Assembly (NCBI RefSeq): GCF_003355155.1
Contig: NZ_CP031320.1
Location: 3,773,367 to 3,837,366, forward strand
DNA length: 64,000 nucleotides
Direction of reading: 5' to 3'
Source of the DNA: Streptomyces armeniacus
Lineage (GTDB): Bacteria > Actinomycetota > Actinomycetes > Streptomycetales > Streptomycetaceae
Under the pieces are notes generated by a model. That model had not been told where the DNA came from. It searched no databases and saw nothing but the letters and a program-made list of their open reading frames with translations. Position 1 is the first letter of the stretch; each line of letters begins with the position of its first letter. This document shows, one piece after another, positions 58,893 to 64,000 of the stretch. A program made the translations under genes and the position numbers.

Positions 58893-60428
58893 GTGGATCT
58901 GCAGCTCTTGGCGGCACTCGTGCTCGGCATCACCACAATCGTCGTGGTGGTGCTCCGTACCCGGCTCGACGCCTTCGTGGCACTGCTCATCGCGTCGCTC
59001 GTGACGGGCTTCGTCGCGGGGACACCGGCCGCGGACGTACTGGAGTCGATCACCACCGGCTTCGGCGACACCCTCGGCTCGATCGGCATCGTGATCGGCC
59101 TGGGCGTCGCGGTCGGCAAGATCCTCGAAGTGTCGGGCGCCGCCGACGCGATCGCCCGCGCCTTCGTACGGCTGCTGGGCCGCGACCGCGAACCGTGGGC
59201 CATGGCCGGGACGGGCGCGCTCGTGTCCGTCCCCGTGTTCTGCGACTCCGGTTACGTCATCATGAACCCGCTCGCCCGCTCCATAGCCCGCCGCAAGCGC
59301 GCCGGTTACGTCACCCTCGCGCTCGCCCTCGGCTGCGGCATGACGCTCACGCACCACCTCGTGCCGCCGACCCCCGGCCCTCTGGGCGTCGCGGGCATCC
59401 TCGGCGCCGACCTGGGCGCCCTGGTGCTGTGGGGGCTGGCGTTCACGCTGGTGCTGCTGCCGGTGGTCGTGCTGTACGCGCGCTGGATGGGCCCGCGCCT
59501 GGAGAGCGAGATCAGCGAGGAGGTCCGTACGGCGGTCTACGGCGGCGGCGCGGGCGGCACGGGACGGGTCGCAACCGCCGTACCGCGTACGGGCGGTGGC
59601 GTGGCCAAGAACGCCGGCCCGGAGCCGGAAGCGGACGCGGAGCTGGACGAGGACGAGCACGAGGACGAGCACGAGCACGACGTCCCCGACCCCGCCGCCG
59701 CCCTCGGCACGCCACCGCCCGGCGCGAAGCCGCACCGTATGCCGGTCGGCCTCGCCGTACTCCCGCTGCTCCTGCCGCTCCTCCTCATCGTCGCCAACAC
59801 CGTGGCCACCGCCATCGACCAGAACGCGCAGAACGCGCTCGGCGACGAGGACTACAAGCCGTCCACCACCGCCGAGATCCTCGCCTTCATCGGCAGCCCC
59901 GTCGTCGCGCTGCTCCTCGGCGTCGTCCTCGCCGTGTACGTCCTGCTGCCCCGCTGGACGACGCGCACCCAGGTCACCGGCTGGCTCTCGGAGGCAGCCG
60001 CCTCGGCCGGGCTCATCATCCTGATCACCGGCGCGGGTGGCGCGCTCGGCCAGGTGCTCCGCGACTCCGGCGTCGGCGACGAGCTGGCCGAGGCCATCTC
60101 GTCCTGGAACCTGCCCGGCGTACTGGTGCCCTTCCTCATCGCGTCCATGGTGCGGGTCGCCCAGGGCTCCGGCACGGTCGCGATGATCACCGCCGCGTCC
60201 GTCACCGCGCCGCTGCTCTCCGGGCTGGACGTCTCGCCGCTGCTCGGCGCGCTCGCGTGCTGCGCGGGCTCCATGGTGCTGAGCTACTTCAACGACTCCT
60301 ACTTCTGGGTGGTCACCCGCTTCACGGGGCTGGACGGCACCGGCGCGCTGCGCGGCTGGTCCGGCATCACCAGCGCCGTGTGGCTGGGTTCGCTGCCCCT
60401 GCTGCTGATCGCGAGCGCCTTCCTGTGA
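58893..60428 (+). CDS. GntP-family permease (acid-sugar importer)
   Basis: The 511-residue carrier of the gluconate:H+ symporter family has about twelve helices. Blocks are FGDTLGSIGIVIGLGVAVGKILEVSGAAD (in parts), VPVFCDSGYVIMNPLARSIAR, HHLVPPTPGPLGVAG and YFNDSYFWVVTRFTGL. An acidic, histidine-containing loop of about 30 residues (DEDEHEDEHEHD) sits between helices near residue 260 and could bind metal. AGGAGG before GTG 58893 fixes the start. It is coupled by GTGA overlap to the DUF1537 kinase and so should import its substrate, probably D-threonate. Confidence 0.88.
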   Translation: MDLQLLAALVLGITTIVVVVLRTRLDAFVALLIASLVTGFVAGTPAADVLESITTGFGDTLGSIGIVIGLGVAVGKILEVSGAADAIARAFVRLLGRDREPWAMAGTGALVSVPVFCDSGYVIMNPLARSIARRKRAGYVTLALALGCGMTLTHHLVPPTPGPLGVAGILGADLGALVLWGLAFTLVLLPVVVLYARWMGPRLESEISEEVRTAVYGGGAGGTGRVATAVPRTGGGVAKNAGPEPEADAELDEDEHEDEHEHDVPDPAAALGTPPPGAKPHRMPVGLAVLPLLLPLLLIVANTVATAIDQNAQNALGDEDYKPSTTAEILAFIGSPVVALLLGVVLAVYVLLPRWTTRTQVTGWLSEAAASAGLIILITGAGGALGQVLRDSGVGDELAEAISSWNLPGVLVPFLIASMVRVAQGSGTVAMITAASVTAPLLSGLDVSPLLGALACCAGSMVLSYFNDSYFWVVTRFTGLDGTGALRGWSGITSAVWLGSLPLLLIASAFL

Positions 60429-62005
60429 ACGAACGCCCTCCGCACGTACGGTCCGACACGCACGCCCCCGTGCTCGTCGTCGCCGACGACCTGACGGGCG
60501 CGAACGCCGCCGCTGCCGGTTTCGCCCGCGCGGGGCTGCGCGCGGTGACCGTACGGGCCGCGCCCTCAGAGGAGTTGGTGGGCGAGTTCGCGGAACGCTT
60601 CGACGTCCTCGTCTTCAGCACCGACAGCCGCCACTGCCCCCCGGAGGAGGCGGCGGCGCGGATCAGCGCCGTCGTACACGGCAGCTGGCCCGCGGCCCTG
60701 GTGTGCGACCGCGTCGACTCGACCCTGCGCGGGAACATCGGCGCGTCGGCCGCCGCCGCGCTGCGCGCCGTACGGGAGCGTTCCGGGCGCCGTACGGTCG
60801 CACTCTGCGCGCCCGCGCACCCGGCCGCCGGGCGGCACACCGTCGAGGGCACCCAACTCCTCGACGGCACCCGGCTGGAGGAGACCGAACTGGCCCGCGA
60901 CCCCCGTACGCCCGTCACCACCTCCGACGTCGCCACCCTGCTCCGGACGCAGGCCGACCTGCGCGTGGCGTGGCTGCCGCTGTCCGCCGTGACCGGCGAA
61001 CCGGCGCGGCTGCGCGCCCTCGTCGCCGGGCACCTCGACGCCGGCACCGACGTGCTCATCGCCGACGCGCTCACCGAGGACCATCTCGCGCGCGCCGCCT
61101 GGGCGGCGGTCGCCGCAGGAGGCGCGGACACGGTGTGGGTCGGCGTCGACCCGGGCCCCGGCTCCGTCGCGCTCGCCCGCGCGCTCGGCATCACGGGACG
61201 CGCGGGCGGCGCACCCGTACTGGCCGTCTCCGGCTCCACCACCGCGCTGACCCGCGCCCAGCTCGCCCGGCTGCGCGCGGAGCAGCCGGTCACCGTCGTA
61301 CGGCCCGTGCCCGCACGCGGCGCCCATCTCGTACCGGAGCGCGGTGGCGTACGGGCCACCGCCCGCGGAGCCGTACCGGACGCCGAGGCGACCGCGCGGG
61401 TGCTCGGCGAGGCGCTCGGCACCGCCGGGCCCGGCGAAGTGGTGCTGCTGGCGACCGTGCTGGAGAGCACGGACGTCGCCGAGTACGGGCCCGAGGAGAG
61501 CGCCGCCCTCCCCGTCGCGCTGGCCCGCGCGGCGCGCCGTGCCATGGAACGATGCGCCGTGGAGGGCCTCTACGCCACCGGCGGCGACGTGTCGGCGGCG
61601 CTGTTCGCCGAACTCGGCGCCGACGGCCTCGACGTGGCCGACGAGGTCGTGCCGCTCGCCGTGGCCGGCACGTTCGTCGGCGGCCCGTGGGCCGGGCTGC
61701 CCGTCGTCACCAAGGGCGGGCTCGTCGGGGACGCCGGCACGGCCGCCGTCTGCGTCGAGCACCTGCGGCAGGCGGCGTCGGCGGCCCGCCGCCAGGTGCA
61801 CACCGTGCGTACGGCCGTACCGCGCGGGTGGTTCGACGCGGCGGGCGCGGGCGCGGGTCCGGGTGCGGGCGCGGGCGTCGGCGACGGCGACGGCGCGGGC
61901 GGAACGGGCAGCACTGGCCGCACTGGCAGTACGGGGGACCGCGGGGCGCGCACCGCGGACCACGAGGAAGGCACCGCGCGCACTCGTACGAGGAGGAAAC
62001 CATGA
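60425..62005 (+). CDS. Four-carbon acid-sugar kinase (DUF1537 family, DtnK-like)
   Basis: The 526-residue kinase has the N-terminal substrate motif VVADDLTGANAAAAGFARAG and CDRVDSTLRGNIGAS, and the C-terminal ATP-binding block VEGLYATGGDVSAALFAELG. Known members phosphorylate C4 acid sugars at O4; when paired with PdxA2 the substrate is D-threonate. The last 60 residues are a glycine/alanine/threonine-rich expansion (GAGAGPGAGAGVGDGDGAGG) outside the family fold. The gene is coupled at both ends (GTGA and ATGA overlaps). Confidence 0.88.
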   Translation: MNERPPHVRSDTHAPVLVVADDLTGANAAAAGFARAGLRAVTVRAAPSEELVGEFAERFDVLVFSTDSRHCPPEEAAARISAVVHGSWPAALVCDRVDSTLRGNIGASAAAALRAVRERSGRRTVALCAPAHPAAGRHTVEGTQLLDGTRLEETELARDPRTPVTTSDVATLLRTQADLRVAWLPLSAVTGEPARLRALVAGHLDAGTDVLIADALTEDHLARAAWAAVAAGGADTVWVGVDPGPGSVALARALGITGRAGGAPVLAVSGSTTALTRAQLARLRAEQPVTVVRPVPARGAHLVPERGGVRATARGAVPDAEATARVLGEALGTAGPGEVVLLATVLESTDVAEYGPEESAALPVALARAARRAMERCAVEGLYATGGDVSAALFAELGADGLDVADEVVPLAVAGTFVGGPWAGLPVVTKGGLVGDAGTAAVCVEHLRQAASAARRQVHTVRTAVPRGWFDAAGAGAGPGAGAGVGDGDGAGGTGSTGRTGSTGDRGARTADHEEGTARTRTRRKP

Positions 62006-63063
62006 CTCGTCCCGTCCTTGCCGTCACCCTCGGAGACCCCGCGGGCATCGGCCCGGAGATCACCGCACGTACGCTCGCCGCCGTCACCGGCGAGGACGGG
62101 CACCACGGCGTCGCGGTGGGCGACGCCGAAGCACTGCGCCGGGGCGTACGGGCCGCCGGCGTCGACGCCGAGGTGCGCGAGGTCGGCGGCTTCGGCACGG
62201 CGCCCGCCGGGCCCGGCGTGATCGACGTACTCGACACCGGCGTGCTGGGCACGCGGCTCCCCGACTGGGGCACCGTCGACCCGCGGGCCGGCCGCGCCGC
62301 CGTCGCCGCCATCGAGACGGCGACGCGTGCCGCGCTGGCCGGCGAGGCGGCAGGGATCGTGACGGGGCCGATCAACAAGGAGGCGATCTGGCAGGCCGGT
62401 TCGCAGCACCTCGGGCACACGGAGATGCTGGGCGAACTGACCGGGGTCACGCGGCAGGACACGATGTTCGTCGTACGCGGCCGTGCGGAGGGTGCCGTCG
62501 CGGGTGCCGCTCCCGCCCATCACCTGCGGATCTTCTTCACGACGCGGCACGTCGCGCTGCGCAAGGCGCTCGACCAGATCACCGAGGAGACCGTCGGCCG
62601 CGCCATCCGCGAGGCCACCACGGCCCTGCGCGTCTTCGGCACCGAACACCCCCGGCTCGCCGTCGCCGCCGTCAACCCGCACGGCGGGGAGGGCGGCGCG
62701 TTCGGCGACGAGGAGATCGTGCACATCACCCCCGCCTGCGAACGGGCCCGTGCGGAAGGCCTCGACGTCACCGGCCCCGTACCCGCCGACTCGGTCTTCC
62801 ACCAGGGCCTCACCGGCCGGTACGACGGCGTGCTCTCGCACTTCCACGACCAGGGCCACATCCCCGCCAAGACGTACGACTTCGACGGCACCATCTCCGT
62901 GACCGTCGGACTCCCCATCCTGCGTACGTCGGTGGACCACGGGACGGCGTTCGACATCGCGGGCACGGGCCGCGCGGACCACGGCACGATGCTGTCCGCG
63001 TACCGCGCGGGCGTCGAGTACGCGCCGTACGCGCCGCAGATCCGCGCGACGTACGGTACTTGA
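62002..63063 (+). CDS. PdxA2-type 4-phospho-D-threonate dehydrogenase
   Basis: The 353-residue dehydrogenase of the 4-hydroxythreonine-4-phosphate family has TLGDPAGIGPEIT, VTGPINKEAIW, GHTEMLGELTG, AVNPHGGEGGAFG and HFHDQGHIPAK with the metal-binding histidines. Beside a DUF1537 kinase, PdxA2 oxidises the phosphorylated acid, which then loses CO2 to give dihydroxyacetone phosphate. Hence this is not the vitamin B6 enzyme, although the family name suggests it. GAGGAGGAAACC just before the ATG is a strong ribosome site. Confidence 0.9.
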   Translation: MTRPVLAVTLGDPAGIGPEITARTLAAVTGEDGHHGVAVGDAEALRRGVRAAGVDAEVREVGGFGTAPAGPGVIDVLDTGVLGTRLPDWGTVDPRAGRAAVAAIETATRAALAGEAAGIVTGPINKEAIWQAGSQHLGHTEMLGELTGVTRQDTMFVVRGRAEGAVAGAAPAHHLRIFFTTRHVALRKALDQITEETVGRAIREATTALRVFGTEHPRLAVAAVNPHGGEGGAFGDEEIVHITPACERARAEGLDVTGPVPADSVFHQGLTGRYDGVLSHFHDQGHIPAKTYDFDGTISVTVGLPILRTSVDHGTAFDIAGTGRADHGTMLSAYRAGVEYAPYAPQIRATYGT

Positions 63064-63108
63064 GCCGTACGCGCGTCGTACGGCTCTCGACGGACGGAGG
63101 ACAGGCCA

Positions 63109-63966
63109 GTGGGCGGCGGTGCGGAACAGCCCGCGGAACGGAGCTCTGCGGCAGGCGCGCCGGAGGCGCGGCGCGGCACCCGCGCACGCCACGAGGCGCT
63201 GCTCGCGCTGCTGCGCGCCGGCACCACGAACGTGCCCGAACTCGCCGCCGGACTCGGCGTCTCGCCCTCCACCGTGCGCCGCGACCTGGGCCGCCTCACC
63301 CGCGACCGCAAGGTCGCCCGTACGTACGGCGGCGCCGTGGTCCCGGAGGCGTTCCACGAACGGCCCGTCGCGGAGAGCGCGTTGGTACGGCGGCAGGCGA
63401 AGGAGGCCATCGCCGCCGCGGCGCACGCGCTGGTACCGGAGAACGGCGCGGTGTTCGTCGACGCCGGCACGAGCTGCGCGGCCCTCGCCCGCCGCCTGGC
63501 CGCCGCCGTCCCCGCGGCACGCGGGCTGGTCGTCACGCGCGGCCTCGAGACGGCGGCGGCGCTGGCCGAGGCGCCGGAGCTGGACGTGGTGCTGTTGGGC
63601 GGCAGCGTACGGCGGCTCAGCCACGGGCTGGTCGGACCGCTGACCGAACTGGCCCTGGACCGGCTGTCGTTCGCGGTGGCCTTCCTCGGCGCGGACGCGG
63701 TGGACCCGGCCCGTGGGATCGGCGAACCGACGCTGGAGGAGACGGCCGTCAAGGAACGGGTTGCGGCGCGGTCCCACCGGGTGGCGGTGCTGGCGGACGC
63801 GACGAAGCTCTCCGTCCCGGCCCCCGCCTGGGCCCGGCTCCCCCCGGGCTGGACCCTGATCACGGACGCGGACGCCCCACGGTGGGTCGACGCGCGCTGC
63901 GAGGAGGAGTCGGTCCCCCTGATCCGCGCCTCCCCCCTTGTCCGCGCGTCAGGCGCCGGGCTGTAG
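63109..63966 (+). CDS. DeoR-family regulator of the acid-sugar operon
   Basis: The 285-residue protein has a DeoR winged helix (RHEALLALLRAGTTNVPELAAGLGVSPSTVRRDLGRL, in parts) and the phosphosugar-sensing domain (VFVDAGTSCAALARRLA, VVLLGGSVRRLSHGLVG, AFLGADAVDPARGIGEPT, VLADATKLS). It is the last visible gene of the operon and presumably senses phosphorylated threonate or its product. GTG start after GGAGG. A 20-residue alanine-rich start precedes the HTH. Confidence 0.9.
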   Translation: MGGGAEQPAERSSAAGAPEARRGTRARHEALLALLRAGTTNVPELAAGLGVSPSTVRRDLGRLTRDRKVARTYGGAVVPEAFHERPVAESALVRRQAKEAIAAAAHALVPENGAVFVDAGTSCAALARRLAAAVPAARGLVVTRGLETAAALAEAPELDVVLLGGSVRRLSHGLVGPLTELALDRLSFAVAFLGADAVDPARGIGEPTLEETAVKERVAARSHRVAVLADATKLSVPAPAWARLPPGWTLITDADAPRWVDARCEEESVPLIRASPLVRASGAGL

Positions 63967-63992
63967 CGGTGGATGTCGAAAGGATGTGGAGC

Positions 63993-64000
63993 ATGTCGTC
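63993..64000 (+). CDS. Possible start of the next gene (right edge)
   Basis: An ATG at 63993 follows AAAGGA at about eight bases. Only two codons (MS) are inside the window, so nothing can be said about the product. It is on the same strand as the acid-sugar operon and 26 bases after it. Confidence 0.25.

Noticed and set aside
62002..63063. PdxA as vitamin B6 synthesis enzyme
   Set aside because: Coupling to a DUF1537 kinase and a GntP carrier fits the catabolic PdxA2 branch; no other pyridoxine gene is near.

Overview
This 64 kb window looks like an arm or accessory part of a Streptomyces (or close relative) chromosome. The DNA is very GC-rich with G/C third codon positions, many genes start with GTG or TTG behind GGAGG-type ribosome sites, and stop/start overlaps of the ATGA or GTGA type are common. 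The families are typical of the genus: SigE-type ECF sigma factor, F420-dependent oxidoreductase, DUF5925 AAA ATPase, MsiK-type sugar ABC system, and many TetR, GntR and DeoR regulators. No tRNA, rRNA, CRISPR array, transposase or phage gene was seen. Almost every base belongs to about sixty protein genes. The interest lies in catabolic clusters, their operators, and many short tandem repeats.

Layout. 1-12.7 kb is mixed: a two-component pair (sensor cut by the window edge), a formaldehyde-type alcohol dehydrogenase, an epimerase, an F420-type oxidoreductase, a decayed GAF-domain gene, a Tat-exported sulfatase, a secreted GH12 endoglucanase, an ECF sigma factor coupled to a one-pass membrane protein, an ABC exporter and a stand-alone LigD-type polymerase domain. 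12.7-23.5 kb is a two-armed carbohydrate locus. One arm has a DeoR regulator, an MFS carrier, an FGGY kinase and a histidine phosphatase. The other has a HAD phosphatase, a DhaK-DhaL fusion, an RpiB-like isomerase, a 2-hydroxyacid dehydrogenase and a second FGGY kinase, all coupled. It resembles tetritol/tetrulose (C4) pathways without matching a known one exactly. 23.5-28.6 kb holds a pyroglutamyl peptidase/DUF2891 pair, a small GntR regulator, a secreted protein, an AAA ATPase and a small conserved protein.

28.6-35.6 kb holds homogentisate dioxygenase with a GntR/UTRA regulator, an aldehyde plus alcohol dehydrogenase pair, two divergent TetR genes and a MaoC-type enzyme. 36.5-47.8 kb holds an acyl-CoA or ketone type gene set (SDR, TetR, quinone oxidoreductase; then acyl-CoA dehydrogenase and an APH-type kinase). 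It is interrupted at 38.9-45.4 kb by a LacI-controlled sugar ABC importer with a GH127 beta-L-arabinofuranosidase. A shared operator half-site in front of both parts suggests that one TetR controls them. 47.9-58.7 kb is again mixed: a glucarate-dehydratase-like enzyme, an MBL hydrolase, two DUF202 proteins, a flavoprotein dehydrogenase, an alcohol dehydrogenase, a TPR protein, an APC permease, GAPDH and a divergent MarR. 58.9-64 kb is a coupled operon of GntP carrier, DUF1537 acid-sugar kinase, PdxA2-type dehydrogenase and DeoR regulator, the expected gene set for D-threonate (C4 acid sugar) breakdown to dihydroxyacetone phosphate.

Main points. Several promoters can be read with -35/-10 boxes and a palindromic operator on top of them (hmgA, the aldehyde dehydrogenase, the sugar-binding lipoprotein, the SDR and kinase operons, MaoC). 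Three genes appear to be leaderless, with a -10 box ending six bases before the ATG. Short in-frame or intergenic tandem repeats recur, most strikingly an 18-bp unit repeated nine times inside the DhaL domain of the kinase. Function calls rest on reading motifs by eye; no database search was possible.
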